64,000 bases of DNA from Pseudomonas allokribbensis (GCF_014863605.1 NZ_CP062252.1:4907001-4971000); one strand, 5' to 3'. Counted from the first letter of the stretch, positions 52,831 through 60,338 are shown. Translations and numbers: made by a program. Notes: a model not told the origin generated them from the sequence alone.

Positions 52831-53324
52831 AAAGGAGGTTCAAAGGGCACGATAGTGCGGCTCTCTTTATTTTCTTCGACGTGCTCTAACAGGCTGCTCC
52901 AGAACATCCGGATGTATCCCCGATCAAGTCGCCCTACACCTTCGATCTGCCAGTGGGTGCCTATTTTTGCGGCCCCTTTATCCAGAAACACCGGGGATGC
53001 CTTGATGGTTTCCCAGATGCGTTGCTCTTCGTAGGTGAGAAGGTTCGGAAGGTGATAGCAAAGGTTGATAAACCTTTCACTTTCGTCAGTCGACCAGACT
53101 TCAGTCAAAGCGTTGGAAACCGACCAGACCTCGGTGTTGCCTCCATCATGGAATGGCACATCCAGATCCAAAACCAAATCCTCGATTGCTGCCTCAACGA
53201 CACCGGTAATCGACTGGCGCTTTATCCGTGAGATCACCTCGATCATAAATTTGACCTTCGGATCTAGCCGTAGGGTAAGCGTTTCGGTCTTCCGCGCTCC
53301 CTGGTTAGGCTTGTTCTTTGCCAT
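52827..53324 (-). CDS. Hypothetical protein with ribbon-helix-helix-like N-terminus
   Basis: A 165-residue protein whose first 55 residues (ETLTLRLDPKVKFMIEVISRIKRQSITGVVEAAIEDL) have the pattern of a ribbon-helix-helix DNA-binding fold. The rest (WSTDESERFINLCYHLPNLLTYEEQRIWETI) is not recognised. It converges on the integrase gene with 4 shared bases at the stops. Its promoter region faces that of the AlpA-like gene, so it could be a regulator of early element genes. Confidence 0.6.
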   Translation of the reverse strand: MAKNKPNQGARKTETLTLRLDPKVKFMIEVISRIKRQSITGVVEAAIEDLVLDLDVPFHDGGNTEVWSVSNALTEVWSTDESERFINLCYHLPNLLTYEEQRIWETIKASPVFLDKGAAKIGTHWQIEGVGRLDRGYIRMFWSSLLEHVEENKESRTIVPFEPPF

Positions 53325-53412
53325 TCAAAATCTCCGGCCCCTTTATCGAACGCCAATCCTAATCTGTACGTCCGAGCGCGTCCATACGTTCATATAAATC
53401 ATGTGATTGCAG

Positions 53413-53442
53413 TTGACGTACAGTATTCCAAAGAAATAGGAT
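53413..53442 (+). promoter_or_regulatory. Candidate sigma-70 promoter of the early operon
   Basis: TTGACG, 18 bases, TAGGAT, ending 43 bases before the ATG of the AlpA-like gene. The -10 is imperfect. The region also has AATCCTA near 53356 and TAGGATT at 53437 as distant inverted arms. Confidence 0.4.
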
Positions 53443-53484
53443 TATCTCAGGCCCAACAATTCTTGTGGGCGAAGGAGAGTCGAA

Positions 53485-53685
53485 ATGCTTGCAGCAGAAC
53501 AACCAGCAGCCTTGTCCGTTAGCGTCGAAGACGCAGCTCGGATCGTCGGATATTCGCGATCGGGCGTTTATGAGTTGATAGCTAAGGGAGAAATCAAAAC
53601 GTTCAAGCTTGGTCGACGTCGCTTGATTTTGATGACCGAACTTAAGGTTTGGATTGAACGGGCAGCGAAAGAAGGTGCGCGATGA
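53485..53685 (+). CDS. AlpA/excisionase-type helix-turn-helix protein
   Basis: A 66-residue MerR-like winged-helix protein: VEDAARIVGYSRSGVYELIAKGEIKTFKLGRRRLI is the standard excisionase/AlpA pattern, with the wing Arg-Arg. AAGGAG precedes the ATG by 7 bases. Such proteins act as recombination directionality factors or activate integrase genes. First gene of a chain of four overlapping genes. Confidence 0.8.
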   Translation: MLAAEQPAALSVSVEDAARIVGYSRSGVYELIAKGEIKTFKLGRRRLILMTELKVWIERAAKEGAR

Positions 53686-53870
53686 TCTTGGAATTTACCG
53701 ATAACGAACATCTGATGCTTCAGTCCGCCTGCGACACATTCCGGGCCATGCAGGGGATGAGCACCACTACTACCAAATACGAACGACTGTGCAAGCGCTG
53801 GGAGGAGGAGAAATCCGCCGTCCTTTGGCTTGTTCTAAGTCGCTTCGTCGACGAGCCGAGCGACAAATGA
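53682..53870 (+). CDS. Small hypothetical protein
   Basis: 62 residues (LEFTDNEHLMLQSACDTFRAM, then TKYERLCKRWEEEKSAVLWLVLS). Start and stop overlap both neighbours by 4 bases (ATGA), which supports it as a real gene. No recognised domain. Probably an early-phage accessory protein. Confidence 0.6.
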   Translation: MILEFTDNEHLMLQSACDTFRAMQGMSTTTTKYERLCKRWEEEKSAVLWLVLSRFVDEPSDK

Positions 53871-53977
53871 TCAGGGAGAAATTGCGCAGGAATGCGCGAG
53901 AAGTTGCCAAGGCGGTGCGGGAACACCGCCTAGGCGAAAACACACTGGATAGCACCAACGTGAAGGGCAAACTATGA
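53867..53977 (+). CDS. Very small hypothetical protein, 36 residues
   Basis: A 36-codon gene (MIREKLRRNAREVAKAVREH) rich in Arg and Lys. ATGA overlaps at both ends place it exactly in the chain between two better-supported genes, and the frame has no alternative use. Function unknown; the basic helix could bind nucleic acid. Confidence 0.5.
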   Translation: MIREKLRRNAREVAKAVREHRLGENTLDSTNVKGKL

Positions 53978-54210
53978 CACGCCATTCTTCAACTGAGCAA
54001 GACCGCAAGATGATCGACGCGCTGAGAAACGGCCCGATCTCCTCTGTCGAGGCCGCCCAGGCACTCGACATCGTTCAACCACCAAGCACCATCCGCCGCC
54101 TCAGGAAAAAGGGGCACGAAATCCAGACCTACTGGACGCATCAGTCCACCGAGCCGGGGCGGCCGCCTCACCGAGTGGCCAAATACATCCTCCTGCGCGA
54201 AGCGTCGTAA
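53974..54210 (+). CDS. Helix-turn-helix domain protein
   Basis: A 78-residue protein with a winged-helix pattern: MIDALRNGPISSVEAAQALDIVQPPSTIRRLRKKGHEI. Family members in phages are annotated as helix-turn-helix domain-containing proteins of unknown target. Last gene of the ATGA-overlap chain. The next gene starts 63 bases on. Confidence 0.7.
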   Translation: MTRHSSTEQDRKMIDALRNGPISSVEAAQALDIVQPPSTIRRLRKKGHEIQTYWTHQSTEPGRPPHRVAKYILLREAS

Positions 54211-54273
54211 CCCAGCGAAGCGGAGATGTCCCCACCTTTGGGGATATCTCTGCGCCTGCCTGCGAGTCACTGA

Positions 54274-54675
54274 ATGGCCAAGAAAAAAATAGCCAAATCA
54301 AATTGGGGGCCTAGGGGGGCGTTCGCCAAGCCGAAGGTACTCATGGCCCAGCAGGAATACCGAGAAATGTCATGGGCCGCCCGCAAGGTCTTGGAGGTCT
54401 TGGAGTACCAGTTCAACGGGAGAAACAACGGCAATCTCGCAGCAACACACGTAATGATGGCCGACTGGGGCGGGATGTCCAAAACGGTATTGGCGGCATC
54501 CCTGAGAGAGCTCACTGAGCGGAACCTGATTCAGAAGACGAGGGGGTACGACCGGAGCCGGGACAATGGCAGACCGAACCTTTATGCACTGACCTGGCTA
54601 CCAATCGACGAGTGTCCGGGCGCCGACCTCGAGGAAGGCCCAACAGAGACGCCAAAGCGGAAATTGCTCCTCTGA
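54274..54675 (+). CDS. Winged-helix protein, possible replication initiator
   Basis: A 133-residue protein with a winged-helix core (WAARKVLEVLEYQFNGRNNGN, then MSKTVLAASLRELTERNLIQKTRGYD, NGRPNLYALTWLPID) similar in layout to the N-terminal domain of lambda O and related phage initiators, but lacking any helicase-loading C-terminal part. Four copies of a 17-base palindrome follow its stop within 160 bases, as with initiators and their iterons. The initiator role is inferred from that arrangement. A transcriptional repressor is the main alternative. Confidence 0.6.
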   Translation: MAKKKIAKSNWGPRGAFAKPKVLMAQQEYREMSWAARKVLEVLEYQFNGRNNGNLAATHVMMADWGGMSKTVLAASLRELTERNLIQKTRGYDRSRDNGRPNLYALTWLPIDECPGADLEEGPTETPKRKLLL

Positions 54676-54689
54676 TTAACAGAATTTCT

Positions 54690-54834
54690 AGTCCAGAAAA
54701 TGGACTGCACCAGTCCAGAAAATGGACTCACATTTTCCGGTTACGTCCGGTTGTTCCAGAGCCTAAAAATACCAGTCCAGAAAATGGACTGCTTTAGCCG
54801 ATTTCAAGGGTTTTGTGAGTCCAGAAAATGGACA
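54690..54834. repeat. Four iterons: AGTCCAGAAAATGGACT
   Basis: Copies at 54690-54706, 54712-54728, 54774-54790 and 54818-54834 (the last with A for the final T). Each is a 6 bp inverted repeat (AGTCCA / TGGACT) around GAAAA. Starts are 22, 62 and 44 bases apart, so the first two and the last two sit on one face of the helix. All copies have the same orientation. Candidate origin or multi-site operator. Confidence 0.9.
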
Positions 54835-54869
54835 CCTTTATAAATTACCATCCCCATAGGGGGTTTTAG

Positions 54870-55055
54870 ATGATCCAGAACTTCAGGCAAGGTCGCTGTA
54901 TTGGCATGGACTACAGGCAGTGTGCGCAGGCTGGTGGAATGACATTCCTTGTCGTCGATTGGTTGCCTTGGACTGCAGCAGGTTACTGCCGTGAATGCGC
55001 GCGCTCACTCCGTCCAGATCTGATAGCGATCTTCGAAAGCTCGCGACGGGGTTGA
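54870..55055 (+). CDS. Small hypothetical protein after the iterons
   Basis: 61 residues with three Cys in a zinc-finger-like setting (YRQCAQAGGM and YCRECARSL). ATG 54870 has a GGGGG stretch upstream. No known family; the CREC arrangement recalls small phage zinc-finger proteins. It is followed by a terminator. Confidence 0.5.
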   Translation: MIQNFRQGRCIGMDYRQCAQAGGMTFLVVDWLPWTAAGYCRECARSLRPDLIAIFESSRRG

Positions 55056-55104
55056 TACCCTGATGGAAAGAGGCACCACCCCGTTGCAGGGTAGTGCCTT
55101 CGAT

Positions 55105-55128
55105 ACTACGAAGCTTTCGTAGTTTTTC
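55105..55128 (+). terminator. Terminator between convergent element genes
   Basis: ACTACGAA-GCT-TTCGTAGT followed by TTTTTC. A second hairpin (AGGCAC...GTGCCT) stands at 55071-55098. The T tract serves forward transcription and overlaps the end of the reverse-strand gene at 55127. Confidence 0.75.
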
Positions 55129-55453
55129 AGTCGATGTCTGTAGGAGCGAAATGCTCAGCACCAGCCCGCAGTGAACGCAGACCAATCACCGCCGCCCGGG
55201 CCACTCGGTCGATGAAGCCCGTTTCCAGACTTGTGCAGCGCCCTCCCATTCCCACGATCGCGAATTGGATCGCATGGAACGCTTCTGTTTCGTCGTAGGC
55301 GGCCAGCTCGGCAATCTCGACATCGAAGCAGGCGTTGCCCTTTTCCCAGTCTCCAGGCACGCCGTAGTTGTACCGAGGCCAATTGATGAGCCGGCCGGCA
55401 TCATCGCGCTTGGTGAAGCTCAGGTCGTCCCGTGATCGAATAGCGGCGCTCAT
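55127..55453 (-). CDS. Hypothetical protein of the element
   Basis: 108 residues (LINWPRYNYGVPGDWEKGNACFD, FAIVGMGGRCTSLETGFIDRVA). The ATG overlaps the stop of the next reverse-strand gene upstream by 4 bases, so the three genes 55877-55127 form one leftward operon. No recognised family, but the sequence looks like a small phage protein found near recombination or regulation genes. Confidence 0.6.
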   Translation of the reverse strand: MSAAIRSRDDLSFTKRDDAGRLINWPRYNYGVPGDWEKGNACFDVEIAELAAYDETEAFHAIQFAIVGMGGRCTSLETGFIDRVARAAVIGLRSLRAGAEHFAPTDID

Positions 55454-55695
55454 TGGGCCACCTCCACCGCGTCGAGCGCCTTCTGCATCTGCTCGACTTC
55501 ACTGTCGACGTAATTCGCCCAGTCGTAGCCAAGGAAACTGCCGAGGCTGGCCAGCTCCTCGATATCGTGCGACTTTCCGTGCTTCAGGTCCTTCGTGATG
55601 GCGTTGAACAGCACCCGCATATTGCTGATGCGTTCGTGCGTGGCGCGCAGGAGCTCAAGGGCTTCGTCGGCGATGCGAGCGGTAGGCTGGCTCAT
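55450..55695 (-). CDS. Small helical hypothetical protein
   Basis: 81 residues, helical (IADEALELLRATHERISNMRVLF, VDSEVEQMQKALDAVEVAQ). ATGA overlaps with both neighbouring genes of the leftward operon. No recognised domain. The acidic, coiled-coil-like C-terminus suggests a protein-protein role. Confidence 0.6.
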   Translation of the reverse strand: MSQPTARIADEALELLRATHERISNMRVLFNAITKDLKHGKSHDIEELASLGSFLGYDWANYVDSEVEQMQKALDAVEVAQ

Positions 55696-55877
55696 TGCAC
55701 ACCCCCTACACAGATCCCGCGAAATGGAGCGGCGCCGGGCAGAACCTTCACGCTGATGTCGCCGAGGATCTTCAGTGGTGCCAACTGGGCCAGCTTGATG
55801 TAGACCGGCAGCACCATGGTGGTAATGAGCTGCCCGTGCGCGTCCAAAATTTGGATGGTATTCTGTTTGAATTGCAT
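55692..55877 (-). CDS. Small hypothetical protein, first of a leftward operon
   Basis: 61 residues (MQFKQNTIQILDAHGQLITT, then VYIKLAQLAPLKILGDISVKVL), mainly beta-like. The ATG at 55877 has GAGG upstream. The hairpin at 55909-55938 lies 32 bases before the start, in the leader of this operon. No family recognised. Confidence 0.55.
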   Translation of the reverse strand: MQFKQNTIQILDAHGQLITTMVLPVYIKLAQLAPLKILGDISVKVLPGAAPFRGICVGGVQ

Positions 55878-55908
55878 GACGTGGACCTCGAAGTTTCGTC
55901 GTGTGATC

Positions 55909-55938
55909 GCTTACCCGGTGTTAGCGCACCGGGTAAGC
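55909..55938. repeat. 12 bp perfect hairpin in the leader of the leftward operon
   Basis: GCTTACCCGGTG-TTAGCG-CACCGGGTAAGC. Followed by CTCTTTTTT on the forward strand only, where no gene reads into it; on the reverse strand it lies between a regulator gene and the next operon start. It could be an operator or attenuator rather than a simple terminator. Confidence 0.65.
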
Positions 55939-55996
55939 ACCTCTTTTTTGATGGCTCGGATCTGAACCACCTTCAAATGTGGGGTAATCCCACCGT

Positions 55997-56218
55997 TTAC
56001 GGCTTACCCTTCTCAGCGATCCAGCCCGCTGCCCAGCTCAGGGGGTCCTTCGACGCCATCGGCTTGAGTGGCTTGCCTTCCCGCGCCGCCTGCCTCCCCT
56101 CCTCCTCTATTTCTGTGTGGATCCACAGTGTTTGCTGTTTGAATCCGGCCTCTCGTTGACGCTCTCTGTATTCGCGTTGTCTTTCCGTCGTGCTCTTTAC
56201 TTTACTTTGGTTGGCCAT
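55997..56218 (-). CDS. Small DNA-binding-type regulator (ribbon-helix-helix-like)
   Basis: 73 residues: TTERQREYRERQREAGFKQQ, then TLWIHTEIEEEGRQAAREGK. The strand-helix-helix pattern after FKQQTLWIHTE resembles small Arc/MetJ-type repressors of phages and plasmids. GTG 56224 would add two residues. Two palindromes directly upstream of the start point to autorepression. No partner toxin gene is visible beside it. Confidence 0.6.
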   Translation of the reverse strand: MANQSKVKSTTERQREYRERQREAGFKQQTLWIHTEIEEEGRQAAREGKPLKPMASKDPLSWAAGWIAEKGKP

Positions 56219-56226
56219 AAGCACAC

Positions 56227-56273
56227 CGTTACCTGTAACGAGCCCGAATAATGCACGATCGTTACGGGTAACG
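56227..56273. promoter_or_regulatory. Operator pair: CGTTAC-N2-GTAACG twice
   Basis: CGTTACCTGTAACG at 56227-56240 and CGTTACGGGTAACG at 56260-56273. Both are palindromes with 6 bp arms, centres 33 bases apart, about three helical turns. The first abuts the start of the small reverse-strand regulator. Confidence 0.75.
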
Positions 56274-56463
56274 CAAGAGAGGCTTGAACACGCGTCAACG
56301 GTTGGTGTCAGCTCACCACCGCTGAGAAAAATGCGAATTTTATTAAAAACATGACCTGTTCCGAGCCATATTCAGCAGACCCGTTATACTCGCTAAAGCC
56401 TTGAGCACTGGACACATCACTGGTAGCCGTCCTGTGCCTATCATCAATTTAGCGAGATCAAAA

Positions 56464-57225
56464 ATGTACGAGGAAGTTTGCTATCAAAAGTCTTTTCTAA
56501 AACAAGTTATAGTGAAAATTGACTTTACCACCCCAATATCACAGCTCGAAAAAAACGTACCTGTAAAGCTGCTTAACGCAATCATAAAAAACTTTCCAAT
56601 CATTGAGCCCGAAGAAGTTTTCTCACACGAAGTGTCCTTCGAAGGAAGCTCAATGCACTCAAAGCAGACAACAATTAAACAATGGAACTATTACGGAGTT
56701 GATCGAGAACGCCAGCTATCGATAAGCCCACTCAATATCTTTGCACTATACACAACATACAACAACTACGAAGAAACAAAAGAGCAGTTCGGCGCTGTAA
56801 TCGATGCTTTCGCAAAAGCATTCCCTGACACTAAAGCTTCACGCTTCGGATTGCGCTATATCAATCAAATTGATATTCCCATTACTGATCCGACGTTATG
56901 GGAGGAGTACATAGACCCAACACTTTTGCACAATCGGCAATTTTTTGGGGACAACGAAATCACTAGGCTTATTAGTATTGCAGAGGTCAGATACGATAAC
57001 GTTGGTGTACGTTTTCAATATGGAATGCCAAACCCCGATTATCCCGCTCTCCTTAAGCGTCCACTTTTTGTACTCGACCTCGACGGTAGCATTACCCAAG
57101 CTCACGACTTGACTGAAACCTCGAATAATATGGACGAAACCCATGCTCGCATTCAGGGTATCTATGAGCGGAGTATCACTAACAAACTGAGAGACAAGAT
57201 GCATGCCAGACACATTCAGCAGTGA
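56464..57225 (+). CDS. TIGR04255 family protein
   Basis: A 253-residue protein with the family start MYEEVCYQKSFLKQVIVKIDF and the core ASRFGLRYINQIDIP near residue 140, followed by LISIAEVRYDNVGVRFQYGMPN and FVLDLDG. The family is sporadic across bacteria with unknown function. ATG 56464 is chosen; TTG 56401 would add 21 residues not typical of the family. The gene is visibly AT-rich against its surroundings. It overlaps the next gene by 23 bases and begins a three-gene cassette. Confidence 0.8.
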   Translation: MYEEVCYQKSFLKQVIVKIDFTTPISQLEKNVPVKLLNAIIKNFPIIEPEEVFSHEVSFEGSSMHSKQTTIKQWNYYGVDRERQLSISPLNIFALYTTYNNYEETKEQFGAVIDAFAKAFPDTKASRFGLRYINQIDIPITDPTLWEEYIDPTLLHNRQFFGDNEITRLISIAEVRYDNVGVRFQYGMPNPDYPALLKRPLFVLDLDGSITQAHDLTETSNNMDETHARIQGIYERSITNKLRDKMHARHIQQ

Positions 57226-57424
57226 TTACGCCTCTTCGAATAGCACCTCGCCTGAGGTGAGCCCCGTGGCCTTAAGGAGCCCCAGAGAGGGACCGGTCAA
57301 GCTCCCTGGCATAAACGAAGACGCCATCGAGGTGGACATTCGCTCGTTTGGATTTGAGCCTGAGCGTTATGGCCTAGGTAAGCCGAAACGTATTGTGATC
57401 AGAGGAAAGATTTCAAGTGAGTAA
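57203..57424 (+). CDS. Small middle gene of the TIGR04255 cassette
   Basis: 73 residues, Ser- and Pro-rich N-terminus (SSDYASSNSTSPEVSPVALR) and an ordered-looking end (YGLGKPKRIVIRGKISSE). It overlaps both neighbours (23 bases before, 8 bases after), which argues for translational coupling of the three. No recognised domain. Confidence 0.6.
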   Translation: MPDTFSSDYASSNSTSPEVSPVALRSPREGPVKLPGINEDAIEVDIRSFGFEPERYGLGKPKRIVIRGKISSE

Positions 57425-57968
57425 TGTCAAAGTCGATAAAAGACGTCGAATTCGAATATCACAAGGCGATATTTTTCGAAATATCGAATGCATTGAATAT
57501 GTCATTGAAAAAAAAGGCATCATCGAGGTAAGCAAGATAATATTCCCACTAGCAATAGTTCTCACACAGGATTGCGATCTGGAACAAGACTCCCGAAACA
57601 GAGGGAAAGCAACTCAAAACACGAAACTTCTTTCCGTGTTGGTAGCTCCGCTCTATAATGCCGAGCACGTTTTTCTAGGTGAGCATTTATCCGACCTAGA
57701 TCTAAAGATGGAACCTATAAACAAGAACAAATCGCCTGGGCAAGGACTGATGCAGAACGAAAGACCTAGATATCATTACATAAACTTCCCACAGAATATT
57801 CCCCTAGTCGCTTCAGTCGCAGACTTCAAACATTATTTCTCGGTACACGTTTCCTATCTTGAAAGCGTTCGGAAAAAAAATTTTGTTTGTAGATTATCCG
57901 ACCTTTTCCGAGAGGATGTTTCACAGCGTTTTTCCGCATATTTGGCCCGTATCGGCCTCCCGAATTAG
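57417..57968 (+). CDS. Third gene of the TIGR04255 cassette, LTQDCDL-motif protein
   Basis: A 183-residue protein starting with GTG 57417. It has ISQGDIFRNIECIEY and FPLAIVLTQDCDLEQD, a QGDIF plus T(Q)xCDL motif pair seen in small uncharacterised bacterial proteins, and a C-terminal part with YHYINFPQ and LSDLFREDVSQRFSAYLARIG. The Cys and Asp in QDCD could form an active or metal site. Function is unknown. Followed by 100 bases without a gene. Confidence 0.65.
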   Translation: MSNVKVDKRRRIRISQGDIFRNIECIEYVIEKKGIIEVSKIIFPLAIVLTQDCDLEQDSRNRGKATQNTKLLSVLVAPLYNAEHVFLGEHLSDLDLKMEPINKNKSPGQGLMQNERPRYHYINFPQNIPLVASVADFKHYFSVHVSYLESVRKKNFVCRLSDLFREDVSQRFSAYLARIGLPN

Positions 57969-58075
57969 AGTTAAGATAGGTTTCAGTCAACGTCACCAGG
58001 TAACGTATCTACATCGCCCCTTTCTTAGAGTTAAATGTCGCGAGATGTGACGTTTTGGTCTCACTCCGCCCCGCC

Positions 58076-58246
58076 TTAATCTGACGTTGCACGAAGGTAG
58101 CAGGCACCGAGCGCGTCCTTGCCCTGCGCTCGCGCCACAGCGATAAGGCGTACCAACATCTGGTTGCAATCAGCCTCAGACGCTCTTTGCACGGTCATGA
58201 CCGGTTGCCCGCCGATGAACATCACGAAAATCCAGTGGGTAAGCAT
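58076..58246 (-). CDS. Small protein, 56 residues
   Basis: MLTHWIFVMFIGGQPVMTVQ, then EADCNQMLVRLIAVARAQGK and a short tail. The ATG at 58246 has a strong GGAGG 8 bases upstream (GGAGGGAACCAA), which supports it although it is short. The N-terminus is hydrophobic. No family recognised. It is the only reverse-strand gene in this stretch. Confidence 0.6.
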   Translation of the reverse strand: MLTHWIFVMFIGGQPVMTVQRASEADCNQMLVRLIAVARAQGKDALGACYLRATSD

Positions 58247-58525
58247 TTGGTTCCCTCCATTGAGCTATCGCTTTGCGGCCGACATGAACCCTTGGTGGCA
58301 GTCAATTGATGTGAAGTGAAAACCTGTGCTGGTTGCTTCAACGATAGATGAGAACCCTGATTTCATTACGCAGGAAAGCACAAGGCTGACCGTTTCGAGC
58401 AGAACCGCCGGATCGGGATGGAATCGTTACTGAAGGAGGCTTTCGACAATCGTCCAAAAAGGCGGCAAGATGATGCCATATCAATGGCTACCCACTTGCC
58501 TGAGTGTTACCTGCCTGGAGGGCAC

Positions 58526-59905
58526 ATGAAGGGACTCTTTCCGCAGTACGATTACACAGCATCTGCCGATCAAGCCGAAACATGGAAAACTGCTCTCTTC
58601 GTTTTCGATACCAATGTGCTCCTCAATCTATATCGATACCACGAGCGCACTCGTGAGGAGCTGCTCGAAACCTTAGACAAACTAGCTGAGCGCATCTGGA
58701 TACCACACCACGTTGCTCTAGAATTTCAGCGCAACCGACTTACAGTAATTGCTGCACAAGGCCGTCGCTTTTCCGACATTCGAAAAGTCGTTGAAAAAGC
58801 AAAGACCGACCTTGCAAACAGCATTAACAACCTGCAACTCACCAAAAGACATGCCTTGATTAATCCAGAACCATTGACAACTGGATTTGAGAATCTCACT
58901 TCAACTTTTCTGGCTGAACTTGACAAACTTCAAGAGAGCCAGCAAACGCTCACAGCACCCGACCCTATAAAAATAAGAATCGAAGATATTTTCGATGGGA
59001 AAGTGGGAACAGCTTTCGCGTCACAAGAGGACATAGACAAAAAAAACAAGGACGCGGAAGCCAGATATAAATTAAAAATACCACCAGGATACAAGGACAG
59101 TGACAAGGACAAAGACAGCTCCGACGACTTTCATCACAACGGGCTAACCTACAAGAAAAAATATGGCGACTACTTTGTATGGACTCAAATTCTTGACCAT
59201 GCTGTTAACAGCCAAAAAAAGAAGCTCATATTTATTACTGACGACGCTAAAGAGGACTGGTGGCAGCAAATAGACTTTGATGGACCCAAGACCATAGGCC
59301 CTCGTGTTGAACTAATAGAGGAGGCCGGTAGAATTGGCAAACTTGAAACATTCCTAATGTATAAGCCTGAAAGCTTTCTGAAACATGCAAATGAATTTCT
59401 AGCAGCCCAGGTCTCAGAAGAGACGCTAACTGAAGTCCGCGACGTATCTTTTGAAAACAAGAAACGTGAAAATCTTTCGATGAATTCACAAGCGCGAAGA
59501 GACATAGAGCGCGCAGTATTGATCTGGCTATTAAAGAGCAACAAAACAGTTACGCAATACGATAGCACTTTCCCAGACTTTATAACCTCCGAAGGTGACA
59601 TCCTTAACGGATATGATGTAAAGCAAATAAGAACAATTAGATTTGAAATATACCGAGATATAATTCTCCACGCAAAAAACGCCATCACCAAAAAGAAACT
59701 TTCAACCCTCACAATAATCTTCATGATAGATAGCTCCTATACCATGAGCGTTATATTAGACACGCTCTCCTCAAACAAGATAACTGACATACCAGACAGC
59801 GTAATTATTTTATTAGGCCAACTCGAATACTCCTTGGGCGAACCAGTATTCCAAGTGGTTTATGAGGAACGCTATAACGATATCATCAATGATAATTTCC
59901 GTTAG
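58526..59905 (+). CDS. PIN-like domain protein (PIN_8/DUF4935 family)
   Basis: A 459-residue protein. The N-terminal ~250 residues are a PIN-type nuclease domain: LFVFDTNVLLNLYRYHE with the first Asp at residue 28, IPHHVALEFQRNRL with the Glu, and LIFITDDAKEDWWQQ with the last acidic pair. The start MKGLFPQYDYTASADQAE is that of the family, with GGAGGGCAC just upstream; ATG 58418 is less likely. The C-terminal 170 residues are unassigned. PIN nucleases cut RNA; large relatives occur near other defence genes. AT-rich. Confidence 0.8.
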   Translation: MKGLFPQYDYTASADQAETWKTALFVFDTNVLLNLYRYHERTREELLETLDKLAERIWIPHHVALEFQRNRLTVIAAQGRRFSDIRKVVEKAKTDLANSINNLQLTKRHALINPEPLTTGFENLTSTFLAELDKLQESQQTLTAPDPIKIRIEDIFDGKVGTAFASQEDIDKKNKDAEARYKLKIPPGYKDSDKDKDSSDDFHHNGLTYKKKYGDYFVWTQILDHAVNSQKKKLIFITDDAKEDWWQQIDFDGPKTIGPRVELIEEAGRIGKLETFLMYKPESFLKHANEFLAAQVSEETLTEVRDVSFENKKRENLSMNSQARRDIERAVLIWLLKSNKTVTQYDSTFPDFITSEGDILNGYDVKQIRTIRFEIYRDIILHAKNAITKKKLSTLTIIFMIDSSYTMSVILDTLSSNKITDIPDSVIILLGQLEYSLGEPVFQVVYEERYNDIINDNFR

Positions 59906-59987
59906 TACGCCTACTGCTCCCCCTTCCTGAGAGCAGGTTGGAGCACGCCACGATGACGCTCAATTATTACTGAGCATGGGGTAAGGA

Positions 59988-60338
59988 ATGACAGGAATGG
60001 CCAGGATGCATCTCAACGTCGACCGCAAACACATTTTTGGCAACGGGGTAAGCTTTGAGGCTGAGTACCCAGTCCTTCAAGTGGTGCTGATCAACGAGCG
60101 AGTGATGGTGACATTCGACTGGATGGCCTTTGAGAGGGATATCCCTGCTCGAAACCTTTTCTGCTATGACAGGTCCGGCAACCTTTTATGGCGCGCGCCA
60201 GATATTGGGATGGGGATCGTGGATGCCTATACCGGCGTGACGAACGAGGAACCGCTGTGGGTTGGGAACTTCGCCGGCTTCAATTGCCGCATTGATGAAG
60301 CTTCTGGCCAGGTGCTAGAAACTCGCTTTACGAAATGA
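59988..60338 (+). CDS. Hypothetical protein
   Basis: Up to 116 residues; the start may be Met at 59988, 59997 or 60006 (AGGA lies before the last). Beta-rich sequence (VLQVVLINERVMVTFDWMAF, then LFCYDRSGNLLWRAPDIGMG) reminiscent of small WD-like or immunity-type proteins, but no family is assigned. GC content is closer to the chromosome than its neighbour. Confidence 0.55.
   Translation: MTGMARMHLNVDRKHIFGNGVSFEAEYPVLQVVLINERVMVTFDWMAFERDIPARNLFCYDRSGNLLWRAPDIGMGIVDAYTGVTNEEPLWVGNFAGFNCRIDEASGQVLETRFTK

Noticed and set aside
54690..54834. Possible CRISPR array
   Set aside because: Units are only 17 bases, spacers are 5, 45 and 27 bases, and no cas genes are near; iterons fit better.
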